Source: Planctomycetota bacterium (GTDB lineage: Bacteria; Planctomycetota; Planctomycetia; Pirellulales; PALSA-1355). From it: 64,000 nt of DNA. Position 1 is the first letter of the stretch; every line of letters begins with the position of its first letter. Both the position numbers and the translations under genes were made by a program. Shown here piece after piece: positions 1-9,350 of the stretch. The notes below the pieces were generated by a model that searched no databases, was not told the origin of the DNA, and was given only the letters and a program-made list of their open reading frames with translations. The stretch spans positions 1-64,000 of the forward strand of contig QQVE01000028.1 in assembly GCA_003389325.1 (NCBI GenBank). The letters are read 5' to 3'.

Positions 1-117
1 TTCCGCCGACTCAAGCTGTGCTATGAACGATGCGGAGCCCACTTCCAAGCCTTTCATGAACTGGCCGCAGCGATTCTCTGCGCCAATCGATGTGCCAAAC
101 TGAAAACTAGGTTTTGA
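1..117 (+). pseudogene. C-terminal end of an IS5-type transposase (cut by window edge)
   Basis: Frame 1 is open from the first base to a TGA at 115-117. It encodes about 38 residues ending RCAKLKTRF, with the pattern RRLKLCYER...HFQAFHELAAAILCANR. This is the usual C-terminal tail of IS5-group DDE transposases. The catalytic part lies outside the window, so it cannot be said whether the element is intact. The stop sits inside the end of the convergent primase-like gene. I could not identify a terminal inverted repeat after the stop. Confidence 0.6.
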
Positions 118-2362
118 AACAGCTTCTAAGTAGCGTTGCAAGAAAATCGGGCGCCTCCTGCCGTAGCGCGGGGGCCATTTTAGTCGTCCAGGGGATGTCT
201 TCGACAAGAGGGGAAACCGGAATCACCACGACGCGCTCGTCGTGCGGCTGCACGGGGCATGCTTGCAGCCGATTGGCAGTATGGATGAAGTGGCCATAGT
301 TCGGAAGCGTGTACGCATTCGTTCGCATCTCCCGAATCTTGATGGTCGGCGCGTCCACCCAACTCTTAAGCCTTTCGTAGCCTTGATCGTTCAAGCCCTT
401 GTCTTCGATGTAACCGAGTACACATCCAGCCATGTCGCCGTTGAACTTCTCTGTTAGGGCCAGATGCACATCGGTTGCACCGTCCGACCCTTCGATCAGC
501 ATTGCCAACGCCCGATGGAAGGACGACTTGCCCGTATTGTTCTCTCGTGACCAGAAGAACAGGTATGGAAGCGGATGTTTCGGACGTTGCACTAGGCTGG
601 CGGCCCACAGCCGAAGGTAGGCCGCACCGGTCGTGATACCGTTCTGCATGCACCACGGGTTTTCCGCGACTTCACCATTGATCCCTTCACCGTTGTGTTC
701 CAGGATCAAGTCGTAGTGCCTGTGCGATAGCGTAACAGACTGAGTCGGCACGATTAGCCTCTTGGCGCTTCGATTCCAGCGGCGGCCGGATAGGAATTCC
801 GCACCAAACGGTTCGTTCACCAGTGTCCAGGGCTTGCGTACGCACGAACCAAGAATGCGAGAGATATCTTCGGTGTGTCCGAAAGAGATCAGCACGTCGG
901 AGACGTTGTCTTTCCTCTCGAACCCCCATTCGCCATCGTCCCGGCGGATGATCCAGCCGGCGTCCTCGCGGCTTGGACTGATAATATGTCGAACCAGGTT
1001 GTCGTACCCAGTATCATTCGGCGGTGAGTTGAGCGGAAAGTAGATCGAGAGCTTCCTGCCTTTCGCACCCCACCCCTTTACTAACTCCTTGCCACGTCGA
1101 TCCGCCTCTACCGTGACGCTACCACTTTTGAATACAAAGTTGATCGGCCGATCAGAAATCTCGGGGAGTGTGATCCCAAGCAGCGTGGCCGCGTCGCTCG
1201 CCATATTGAACGAAGGACAAGTAAAACTATTGTTGCTTGCCCAGATCGCGTTGACGGCTCTGCAAGCGGCCTTGGGGTCGAGGGGCACATTATAGGAGAT
1301 GCATGGTGCCCCGTTGGTGGTTCTGGACCACAAGGGATGCTCTTCTTTGCAGGCGTATCGGACGACGAAAAGCCCGCCGTTCGGTCGCAGGAATGCGAAT
1401 GCGTTAGGCTTCTCGGGCTCGGTGTCGCCAGAAACAGTCTCAAAGGCGCCCAGGAGCCCAAGACTCTTGTGGACCTTGGCAAGTCCGCCTGTATGGAGCT
1501 GGTAACAACCGTGGTCTGGTTGGTAGATCAAGGAGTATCCCAGCCGCTTGTACTCGGTGAGAATTCGTTCATGTTCCTCGGTCTTACGGATTTTGGGGTA
1601 GCTGGCAGCATCTTCGTCATCGAGGTCCACGACACGGACCTTAGTCCGTCGCCGTTCAATGACCTCGAGATGGTTGCGCCAGTTTGGCACATCCTCCGGT
1701 GTGAGGCTTTGACAGGAGTGCTTCAGACACTCAAACGCTCGATTCGCCTCAGAAGCCCGTCGTGCCCAAATCCACAAATTGCCACCACAAGCATCAACGC
1801 TTGGAGCAAAGTCTAAACCTGAATCATTGCAGAGTTTTCCGAGAACTGATCGGGCGAGTGCTGCATGTTCGGTATGGTTGGTCGTGTCGAAACCAGAAAG
1901 CTGGACGTAAAGGTGACGACCCGCCCCACCTGTTGAGCGGCGTACTTCAACATAAGGAAGCGACGCACAGACATGGTCGATCCTGTCGATCTCCTCCAAT
2001 TCAACTCCATGGCCTGGGGCATGTCCTAGGACGGTGTCGATGTCGAAGCCGACCCACAAAGAACCGGTTGCGCTGAATCCAGTGCTACCGATTGCGACAG
2101 CGTAGTCATCAAACGGATACGCGATGGGCGGATCTTTCCAAATAGGCTGCGTGGCTGCATTGCTTGGAAAGCGGACCGGATAGAAAGTGAAGTCGTCGTG
2201 GGTCCGTGATCTGTGACCCTCAACAGCACGGCCGATATCATCGCGAGTATTGATCTGGACTTCGACTTTTCCGGCGGAAAGGAAACGGTCGATAAGGTCC
2301 CGATTGAATTGCGTGGCGCGCGCTGTGAGAAAGGAACGGAGCGAGGACGATAGGCGAGGCAT
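107..2362 (-). CDS. Primase-polymerase/helicase of a mobile element
   Basis: About 751 residues. The N-terminal half has archaeo-eukaryotic primase features: an FDID acidic motif, followed about 50 residues later by VRRSTGGAGRHLYV, the sxH-type motif. The C-terminal third has a Walker-A-like ENNTGKSS, a conserved IEDKG and a TANR segment, as in D5/DUF5906-type helicases of phage and plasmid replication proteins. Such fusions replicate integrative elements and plasmids. The start at MPRLSSSL (2362) is preferred over an ATG 75 bases upstream because similarity-like sequence begins there and an AGAG stretch precedes it. The gene ends inside the sequence of the IS at 1-117, so its C-terminus may have been altered by that insertion. 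Family assignment is from motifs only. Confidence 0.7.
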   Translation of the reverse strand: MPRLSSSLRSFLTARATQFNRDLIDRFLSAGKVEVQINTRDDIGRAVEGHRSRTHDDFTFYPVRFPSNAATQPIWKDPPIAYPFDDYAVAIGSTGFSATGSLWVGFDIDTVLGHAPGHGVELEEIDRIDHVCASLPYVEVRRSTGGAGRHLYVQLSGFDTTNHTEHAALARSVLGKLCNDSGLDFAPSVDACGGNLWIWARRASEANRAFECLKHSCQSLTPEDVPNWRNHLEVIERRRTKVRVVDLDDEDAASYPKIRKTEEHERILTEYKRLGYSLIYQPDHGCYQLHTGGLAKVHKSLGLLGAFETVSGDTEPEKPNAFAFLRPNGGLFVVRYACKEEHPLWSRTTNGAPCISYNVPLDPKAACRAVNAIWASNNSFTCPSFNMASDAATLLGITLPEISDRPINFVFKSGSVTVEADRRGKELVKGWGAKGRKLSIYFPLNSPPNDTGYDNLVRHIISPSREDAGWIIRRDDGEWGFERKDNVSDVLISFGHTEDISRILGSCVRKPWTLVNEPFGAEFLSGRRWNRSAKRLIVPTQSVTLSHRHYDLILEHNGEGINGEVAENPWCMQNGITTGAAYLRLWAASLVQRPKHPLPYLFFWSRENNTGKSSFHRALAMLIEGSDGATDVHLALTEKFNGDMAGCVLGYIEDKGLNDQGYERLKSWVDAPTIKIREMRTNAYTLPNYGHFIHTANRLQACPVQPHDERVVVIPVSPLVEDIPWTTKMAPALRQEAPDFLATLLRSCFKT

Positions 2363-3112
2363 ACATGCTCTTTTCTGTGCTCTTACGGATGTGGAATGCT
2401 GACGAGTGGGGGAGCACTGATGCCCAACAGTCGGCAAAGTTCGGGTGACCGCGTGGCCGACTCCTGCACGTCTAGGGGTCCGCGAGAAGTCTGGCCGTGA
2501 GATTCATACTTGCTCCGCAGTTGAAAAGCTCCAACCGACAAAGCAGATGTAATCCTCGGAGAATTCGGCGGCTTGCAACAGAATGCCAACAACCGGGTAG
2601 GGGTTGTAGTGTTGGCATGGAATCTGCGAGGTTTGGTAATATCCCTTCGATTGCGTCGCAGCGTGGACGAGTTCACAGCATGGGTAGCTGGTCGGAGGCA
2701 CGGCGCGGTTCGAAGTGGGTGAGTGGTGGACGGCGGGATGACTCTCGTTAAGGCCCCATGCGCGCACATCAAAAAGGAGAAAGATATGTGTGTGTGCGCG
2801 CTCCTGTTCGTGGTAATAGGTAACGTGCGTCCACCGCTCACCCGAACTCGCTGCCGCGGCGATGGCTCCTCGAGTTTGCCTTTCGGCTGCCATGAACGAC
2901 ATCACCGACAGCCTCGTCAAGCAATACAGATGCACCACGCATCGAGTTCCGCTGGACCCGTATGTTCCGAGTCGAGGCGGTCCACAAATCCTGAATCTGT
3001 GGCAAACAGTTTCAACTGCATTCCGCCTGAATTGCAATCAAACTCGTCACCCACGATCTGCTCGACGTGAGTAGAGTGAAGAGATGACATTAAACTTGTA
3101 GAGGAAAATACC
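2363..3112. other. Intergenic stretch, no supported gene
   Basis: About 750 bases between the primase-like gene and the short recombinase. Several overlapping open frames exist on both strands, but none has a recognisable domain, a good ribosome-binding site or protein-like composition. Just before the recombinase start there is GAGGAAAATACC, which serves that gene. Confidence 0.5.
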
Positions 3113-3736
3113 ATGGCATCATGGCGACTCCGTCGTGAAATGATTTTGACCATCGGCGAGATTCGCCGCGTTCTCGAAGACCTGCATCGTAAGTCGGCTC
3201 GGTCAGTCAACTCGCGGATGAATCTTGTGATCTTCCGGTTGTCCGCATGTTGTGGGTTGCGGGCGAGCGAGTTGTGTGGATTAGCGCTTGACGACGTACG
3301 CGTCGCCAGTGATCGACCGACGATACGCGTCCCGAAGGCAATTGCGAAAGGAAAGAAGGCCAGGGTCGTGCCGCTCACATTCGACGCGGGCACACTAAAT
3401 GATCTTCGTGCTTGGAAAATATTCCGCCAGTCTCAGGGTGCCCGCGGCTCGGACTTGTTCGTGTGTTCGCAGCACCGCGACACGCTTGGGCACAAAATCG
3501 ACCGTCGCAATGCTCGAATGCGGTTCAAGGTGGCCTGCAAGTGCCTTGGCGGTGAACGGCAATCCCAGCTGACGATCCATCACGGCAGGCATAGTTTCAT
3601 CAGCCACGCGCTTCATGGAAAGAAGAGTATCGTTGAGGTGCGGGATGCAGCTGGCCACGCCTCCTTAGCGACCACATCGCTCTATGCCCATCTCGTCAGT
3701 GATGACGACGACACGATCGGAAATCTATTTTCCTGA
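3113..3736 (+). CDS. Short tyrosine recombinase (catalytic domain only)
   Basis: 207 residues covering just the catalytic domain of the phage-integrase family. Visible are the first Arg in CCGLRASELCGL, the HxxR box in HHGRHSFISHAL, and the AGHASLATTSLYAHL box with the nucleophilic Tyr. The usual N-terminal core-binding domain is missing. GAGGAAAATACC lies just before the ATG, so the start looks genuine and not a truncation artefact of this frame. The protein may still be a truncated integrase, or a small Xer-like enzyme. It lies between the primase-like gene and decayed genes, as expected of a mobile region. Confidence 0.75.
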   Translation: MASWRLRREMILTIGEIRRVLEDLHRKSARSVNSRMNLVIFRLSACCGLRASELCGLALDDVRVASDRPTIRVPKAIAKGKKARVVPLTFDAGTLNDLRAWKIFRQSQGARGSDLFVCSQHRDTLGHKIDRRNARMRFKVACKCLGGERQSQLTIHHGRHSFISHALHGKKSIVEVRDAAGHASLATTSLYAHLVSDDDDTIGNLFS

Positions 3737-3909
3737 CACATCATACTTGTGCTCGCTCCGGCCAGCTGTTATTTGGCGAACGCTACCAGACGGCTTAGTA
3801 GTTGTTGACTCACGGATCGTGCGACCCGCGAGTCGCCGTGCCTCAGGCTGCCTCAGTCGTCGTTTAGATGACCAAGGGCACCTAGTACACGTGTGCAAAA
3901 GCGCGTCGC

Positions 3910-4330
3910 GGGTTGAGCGTTTCGCCTCTTTTTACTCGCATGGTCTCACGAACCCGCCCGGATTCGTGCGGGATGGGTCGCAGTACATCACGGTCACGGG
4001 CTCGATCTCCTACGGGATCAACACCGATGACAGTGACTTCGACACGGTGGGCTTCTGCATTCCGCCCAAGACGTTGGTGTTCCCGCACTTGGCCGGGGAA
4101 ATCCACGGCTTCGGTCGCCAGATTCAACGCTTCGAGGTTTGGGAGCATCATCGCTGTCACGATCCCGATGCGCTCGGCGGCCGTGGGCGGACCTATGACT
4201 TCAACGTGTACTCCATCGTCAAGTTCTTTCAACTGGCGATGGACAACAACCCGAACATGCTCCGATGCGCTGTTCGTGCCGCACGGGTGCGTGCTGCACT
4301 GCACGAAGATTCTCGCAGGTTGGTCGAGCA
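3910..4330 (+). pseudogene. Decayed nucleotidyltransferase (COG3541/YcgL-type)
   Basis: The translation contains VTGSISYGINTDDSDFDTVGF, the G-S-x-x-Y-G...D-x-D core of the DNA polymerase beta-like nucleotidyltransferases, then YDFNVYSIVKFFQLAMDNNPNML, a hallmark of the YcgL family. After NPNML the protein continues as DALFVPHGCVLHCT only in the +1 frame, so there is a frameshift near 4262. No credible start codon and ribosome-binding site precedes the conserved part. In intact genomes this family often neighbours rtcB, and here it runs into an rtcB remnant. Confidence 0.7.
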
Positions 4331-4344
4331 GCATGTCGCCCCGA

Positions 4345-4815
4345 AGTCGTTCGACCAGATGGATGCCGCCCTGACCATTGCACCAGCGGTCGCTGGTGCA
4401 TTGATGCCCGATGCTCACCTAGGCTACGGCCTGCCCATCGGCGGTGTGCTGGCCTTGGACAACGCCGTGTGCCCTTATGCCGTGGGCGTGGACATTGCCT
4501 GCCGGATGAAGTTGTCGGTCTTCGAGATTGTTGCGGGTCCATCCTCATTACACCAATGGCTCTCGCGGGACTGGAGCGGCTGTGTGCAGCACCTACAGCA
4601 AGATCGCCAAGGAACTCCATCCCGAGGCGGGCGACCTGGGCTGGCTGGACCTGGATACCGACCCCGGCGGCGAGTATTGGATCGCCATGAACCTGATGGG
4701 CGACTACGCCAAGGCCAATCACGACTGCATCCATGATGCCGTGACCAAGGTGCTGAGTGAGACGCCGGGTGGCTCACGGGTACTCGCCCGGCCAAAGTCG
4801 CCCTTTCTGATTTAA
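4345..4815 (+). pseudogene. rtcB: RtcB RNA ligase remnant (internal deletion, truncated)
   Basis: The segment ALMPDAHLGYGLPIGGVLA followed by CPYAVGVDIACRMKLSVF is the highly conserved metal-binding core of RtcB. It then breaks, and the protein resumes in another frame with SRGTGAAVCSTYSKIAKE and GEYWIAMNLMGDYAKANH, so about 100 residues between the two blocks are missing. The remainder stops at 4815, well short of the normal C-terminus with its catalytic His. It is joined directly to the decayed nucleotidyltransferase upstream. The pair is best read as the remains of an RNA repair cassette. Confidence 0.75.
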
Positions 4816-4884
4816 TGGGCGATCGCGACAATGGTGAAGGGTACGGGAATGTGGTCCCCTTTTTCCAACTTGGCGGGCACAGGA

Positions 4885-5628
4885 ATGGCTCCAATCGACG
4901 ACGTCCTTGTGAAAGTCGAACGGCTAAAGAACTTGCTAGTGAGTCGTGCGACCGGCAACGGTGTAGACGAAGGCGAGTATGTGCGTCTCCGTCATGAGCT
5001 GCTGAAAGAGTCGTTGGTCAAGGCACACCTGCCGCGGTTTGTGCGGTCTTGCGCAACCGTCTCCGAATTCTGGTCGTTCATTCAGCCTAAGTTCAAGAGC
5101 TACCAGGAGCGTCGGGGTTTCCTGGCTGAAGAGTTTTCGCGGCTATTGACGAAATTGGAAGATGCGTTGGGAAGTCCTGCTGTTGATTCCAGTTCCGATG
5201 TCCTCTCCGTCGTCGATTCCGAACACGTGCAGGAAGCATGGCAGAAGGCGATGGATCGCCGTGCGTCGGACCCCGACGGCGCCATCACCATGGCGCGCAC
5301 GTTGCTGGAAACTGTGTGCAAGTTCATTCTGGATGAGCAGGAGATCGAGTACCTCGACACCGCCGATTTGCCAAAGCTCTACCGCGCCGCCGCGGAGAGC
5401 CTAAACCTAGCGCCCAGTCAACACACAGAGCCAATCGTCAAACAGGTCTTAGGCGGCTGCACCGCGGTCGTTGAAGGGCTCGGGGCGCTGCGAAGCAAAA
5501 CCGGCGATGCTCATGGACGCGGCAAACAAGCGGGCAAGCCCAAACAGCGTCACGCTGCGCTGGCGGTCAATCTCGCCGGCAGCATGGCGTCATTTGTCGT
5601 CGCAACCTGGCAGGAACGAGCCGCTTAG
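4885..5628 (+). CDS. Abortive infection C-terminal domain protein (Abi_C/AbiJ-like)
   Basis: About 247 residues from MAPIDDVLVKVERLKN. The C-terminal half, from DGAITMARTLLETVCKFIL through YRAAAESLNLAP to RSKTGDAHGRGK and the following helix, matches the pattern of the abortive-infection C-terminus family found in AbiJ-like proteins. The N-terminal half is helical and has no catalytic motif that I recognise. An upstream in-frame ATG at 4831 would add 18 residues of unlikely composition. It is followed after about 110 bases by two HEPN-type genes, so an anti-phage role is inferred from family and context. Confidence 0.65.
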   Translation: MAPIDDVLVKVERLKNLLVSRATGNGVDEGEYVRLRHELLKESLVKAHLPRFVRSCATVSEFWSFIQPKFKSYQERRGFLAEEFSRLLTKLEDALGSPAVDSSSDVLSVVDSEHVQEAWQKAMDRRASDPDGAITMARTLLETVCKFILDEQEIEYLDTADLPKLYRAAAESLNLAPSQHTEPIVKQVLGGCTAVVEGLGALRSKTGDAHGRGKQAGKPKQRHAALAVNLAGSMASFVVATWQERAA

Positions 5629-5738
5629 CAGACCGATCTGATCCTTGTTTCGTTGGTCGGTCTCGACGCGAACCAGCCGACCTCGGCAACTGTCCGACAA
5701 GGATTGGAGGAATAGAAACAGCCGTCACAGGAAGACTC

Positions 5739-7100
5739 ATGGACCATCCGTCCCTCTATCCGCTGCACGAGGAGCGAGACTTCCTCCACAAGCACGCCAG
5801 GCTTCAGCTGCATCACGGCAAGGCCAGAATCGAGAGCCAGCTCGATCGCGACCCGAACGATCCATTGGAGAAGCTCTACAAGCATTTTAACCCCGATGCA
5901 CTGGATCTACCGGAGGTGGAGTTCGACGCGGTATTGTTCTTGCCGGCGTCAGGCGACTGCCAGATCTTTCTCCAATGCCAGCGCGATTTTCGACTGCATC
6001 GCAACTTCGGAGCAAACCTCACGATCTCTGGCACCTCCGACGACGGCCCGTTCACGTTTCGGTCCGAGCAATTCTATGTCGAGATCGAGGGCGAGGGGCC
6101 TGCTGACCGTCGGTGGGCACTTGCCCATCCGCTCAACAAGCCGGCCGAACTGGGCTACGACGGCCGCGGCCCCATCTCCCGGGTCACTGCCGTACTCAAC
6201 AACTTTGACTTCGACACGGGCAATGAGCCGAAGGATGTGGGCGTCAGGACGGTTTTGCGTGTTCAAGCCGCCGGTCGTGACGTTGACTTCGTTCATCAGC
6301 AGAATCACGAGCAGATTCGCACACTTCTCAAAGCCCGAATGATGGGGCCGGCGGCGCTGACGAACTTCTCCTTCGACTCGTGGCAGGATGCAACAGAGGA
6401 AGAACTGGTAAGCTTTGCGTCAGACATTGCGGGGCTGTGCGGAATCGTCGCATGCCAGCACACGGGCATCCCGCTCTTGACGTTTGCTGATGCAGCCGGT
6501 CGCCCGGTCAAACGGCTGCTCACGAATCCAATCAAGTCCTCATTTCGTGACGAGTACGTTCTGCGCGATCTCCAACTAGATCGTGCCTTGCCGCAATTGT
6601 TCGAGCAGTGCTTCGACAACTATCGGCAGATGCAACAATCACAACTCTGGCGGCCGATTGCGGCGCATTGCAAGTCCATCGAGGACTCGCCCTATTTGGA
6701 ACAGAAGGTAGCCAAGATGTTTGCAGGGCTGGAGCGTCTGCTCCGCAATTCGCTGGTCGAGGCTAAGCGTTGTTCACAAGGCGAGGCAGAGCGGAAGATG
6801 CTGATGGAGTTGATTGGCCTCGCCCGGAAACAGCTTCACTGGGATGTCCCACACCACTACACGGAGCGCGATCGAGTCAGGAAACTGCGAAACGCCGTCT
6901 CTCATGGCGGAGAGTTACTGCAATCTCCTGGCTTCGTGAGCAAGGAACTGAAGAAGTGGACGCTCTTCCTGATGCGACGCGTGCTAATGAAGCTCGGCTT
7001 CGATGGATTGGTGTCGTGCCCCGACATTGAACAAAAGCAGATGTCGCTGTCGCCGGTCAGCGACTTTTCGGAGCGATACAATTCGTGGAATGCGCCTTAG
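5739..7100 (+). CDS. Putative defence protein with C-terminal HEPN-like domain (ApeA-like layout)
   Basis: 453 residues. The first 200 are rich in predicted beta strand and the C-terminal 180 are helical. In the C-terminal part the motif RNAVSH (in VRKLRNAVSHGGELL) fits the R-x4-6-H signature of HEPN ribonucleases. A beta-rich N-terminal half plus a terminal HEPN domain recalls the ApeA anti-phage protein, but I cannot verify homology. AGGAAGACTC precedes the ATG. The next gene starts 9 bases after the stop, so the two are surely cotranscribed and may act together. Confidence 0.5.
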   Translation: MDHPSLYPLHEERDFLHKHARLQLHHGKARIESQLDRDPNDPLEKLYKHFNPDALDLPEVEFDAVLFLPASGDCQIFLQCQRDFRLHRNFGANLTISGTSDDGPFTFRSEQFYVEIEGEGPADRRWALAHPLNKPAELGYDGRGPISRVTAVLNNFDFDTGNEPKDVGVRTVLRVQAAGRDVDFVHQQNHEQIRTLLKARMMGPAALTNFSFDSWQDATEEELVSFASDIAGLCGIVACQHTGIPLLTFADAAGRPVKRLLTNPIKSSFRDEYVLRDLQLDRALPQLFEQCFDNYRQMQQSQLWRPIAAHCKSIEDSPYLEQKVAKMFAGLERLLRNSLVEAKRCSQGEAERKMLMELIGLARKQLHWDVPHHYTERDRVRKLRNAVSHGGELLQSPGFVSKELKKWTLFLMRRVLMKLGFDGLVSCPDIEQKQMSLSPVSDFSERYNSWNAP

Positions 7101-7109
7101 GGAATCGCT

Positions 7110-8198
7110 ATGAGTGACGACGAGGCAACCCTAAACCTGTGGAGGCAAATCAATCGACTATGGGTTGGGCCGGAGATCGAGCGCCGCAAGGCGGAGGGGC
7201 GCCTTCCAGAAGGTTTTTCAATACGCCGATGCCTTATCAAGCTGTTTGGCGACCGTCAGTCTATCGTTGAGTTCAACGACGAAATCCACTGGGTCGTGAA
7301 GGCCAAAAAGCCGTTAGGCCTTGCCTTTAAGAATGGAAGTCCAGTGTTTCTCTCTCAACTTGAGCGAATTGTCTCTGTTGAGCGCCCAACCGTTGACGGG
7401 AAGCCCGTCGCATTTTTGTACGTGTATTCTGCCGGTCCGGATTGGCAGATTTTATTCGACGGCGATCCACACCACCCATGTGCCCACGATGAATGGGAAA
7501 TTGGCAAACTAATTGCGGATTCCCTCAACCTGGAGTTCAGAGAGATGGCACTCGTGATGCACGACGCGAATGAAAGCCAGATTCAGGCAATTGGACTTTG
7601 GCCGGCGCCAGCTTTGATGCCGTATCCGCTGAGCGCGATCGCTGCCGAATGTCACAATAGGAACTTGCCCGAAGCCCGACGCATCCTAGTTGACTATTGC
7701 ACGAACGACTTCTTGCGGGGTTTGACAAGCGAGTGGAATGCCAATCCAGTCTTTGCTGACAGAGAGCAGTTGTTCCAAGACGCCATCGATGCCCACTGCA
7801 GCGGGAAGTACACGCTGAGTATTTCGACGCTCTTGCCTCATATCGAAGGTGTTGTGACTGACTGGCTACAATCGCTCAAACTGGCCGACGTCGTACCTTT
7901 TCGGCAAGAATCTAAGGCAAAGCAATTCTCAGACGTGTTGACGGCCGCAAATCAGCAGACGCACTTGGATCGACGGCTAATCGACGCGACGATGGCATTT
8001 GTTCTAAGAGGGCCTGTTTTTGCCACCTTCAAGAAGTGGATTGATCCGATTTGCGAGGGGTTTCCGAATCGACACGCAATCGGACATGGAAAGTACGACC
8101 GGAACCTCTTCAGTCGAGAAAACTCGGTCAAGGTCATATTGCTCTTAGATTCACTGTTTCGCTTCATGCAGCAACATCGCACGAGCGACGATGGTTGA
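7110..8198 (+). CDS. Hypothetical protein with a C-terminal HEPN-like motif
   Basis: 362 residues with no signal peptide. The C-terminal third contains FPNRHAIGHGKYD, where R-H-A-I-G-H again fits the R-x4-H pattern, followed by a hydrophobic helix. RHxIxHG segments are common in uncharacterised abortive-infection-type proteins. The middle part is helical and the N-terminus shows no known motif. It lies 9 bases behind the preceding HEPN-like gene, with AGGGAATCGC before the ATG. The function is unknown; partnership with the preceding gene is inferred from spacing. Confidence 0.5.
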   Translation: MSDDEATLNLWRQINRLWVGPEIERRKAEGRLPEGFSIRRCLIKLFGDRQSIVEFNDEIHWVVKAKKPLGLAFKNGSPVFLSQLERIVSVERPTVDGKPVAFLYVYSAGPDWQILFDGDPHHPCAHDEWEIGKLIADSLNLEFREMALVMHDANESQIQAIGLWPAPALMPYPLSAIAAECHNRNLPEARRILVDYCTNDFLRGLTSEWNANPVFADREQLFQDAIDAHCSGKYTLSISTLLPHIEGVVTDWLQSLKLADVVPFRQESKAKQFSDVLTAANQQTHLDRRLIDATMAFVLRGPVFATFKKWIDPICEGFPNRHAIGHGKYDRNLFSRENSVKVILLLDSLFRFMQQHRTSDDG

Positions 8199-8633
8199 TT
8201 CTTGGTTGGATTAGCGGGCATCGGCAGTATGCATCGGCGATGCAACTGTCTTCAGCGGGACAAGTCGCGATAGTCTCGTAGCAGCCAACCGGCGCTCGTG
8301 GGCTGAGCATCGATCCGCTTGCGAGCTGCTTATCCGGGTGTCATGGGCGGAACGCATCACGGAATGGTCTACCGGCAACAAAGTGCCTTGAAAACAGCTC
8401 CGGCGGCGCACTCAAATCCCCCATGATAGTTGGGCCCGGCGCGCAGCAAATCGGCGGCCCTGCAATCGTGCGACCCCTCGCTTTCCGCGCAATTCTGCAC
8501 GAACCGGAAAGCGCGGCTCCGCTATCGGCGCGGAGTCTTAGTGACTGCCATGTATGGGAATGAGCGAGCCGTGCGCTGTGGCGGCCTGCAGGCGAATGGC
8601 AGAAGGTATTGACTTGCTCGACCCGCGCGACGG
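8199..8633. other. Intergenic stretch, nothing recognised
   Basis: About 430 bases after the HEPN-like pair. Short open frames are present on both strands but lack domains, good starts or coding-like composition. No repeat or RNA gene was recognised. Confidence 0.5.
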
Positions 8634-8888
8634 TTAGATCAACTTTCCGTGCTTCTTGATCAGGTCGATCAAGGTGTCAGGAGTGATCGCATAACGCGAC
8701 GTGCGACTGCCGCGGACTTCCTTTACTGTGCCGCTGGAATTGTTAATTGAAAGCACAACAATGTCCCCGTCACCTTCCAGCGTAATGGTTTCATAGTCGT
8801 CCGCATGGCCGCTACCAGACTCGCTGTGTTGAAAGAACAGTTCCATCTTGCCGCTTGGTCCGCGGGTAGACCTCGGATGCATGATCAT
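8634..8888 (-). CDS. Small hypothetical protein
   Basis: 84 residues, soluble and mildly acidic in the middle, ending with the helix-like DTLIDLIKKHGKLI. GGCGAG lies before the ATG; a second ATG two codons on could also serve. The composition is protein-like (alternating beta-type segments LEGDGDIVVLSIN) and unlike the junk frames around it. I do not recognise a family. Confidence 0.4.
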   Translation of the reverse strand: MIMHPRSTRGPSGKMELFFQHSESGSGHADDYETITLEGDGDIVVLSINNSSGTVKEVRGSRTSRYAITPDTLIDLIKKHGKLI

Positions 8889-9350
8889 TTCTCGCCCTTT
8901 GATTCTAGGCGCAGTTCGGAAGTGAAACGATACTATCCAGAGTATAGGTCACAACCGAGAGCCCCGGCCTGCTCATGATTCTTCGAGGTATCTGCCAGCT
9001 ATCGCATTGCGGCCAGAACGATGGCCAATCCAATGGCCAGTGGCGAGCCCTTTCGGCTGATGAAGATGGTGCACGTCACGAAGCGAGGTCACTTTAGCCG
9101 CACGTACCCCCAGGTGGACTTTGCCGTGCCACAAGAGTCAGCAATCTCTTGTGTCGATACCGTCCAAACAGTCGTCCGATAGATGGGTTTTTCCAGGATT
9201 AGCGCCGCCGGAAAACGCTGAAGAAAAACTAAGCTGTCACGATGCCACGACGTTTCCCGGCGGTTACAATTGAACCCCATTGGACTGCTCTGCTGGGCTC
9301 GCCAAACCTGCGCATCGCCATTTCGACCTTAGCGTATTGAGGTTCCTGCC
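8889..9350. other. Intergenic stretch, nothing recognised
   Basis: About 460 bases between two divergent genes. It must hold the promoters of the small gene on the left and the phosphatase on the right, but no clear -35/-10 pair or operator stands out. No coding-like frame was found. Confidence 0.4.
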
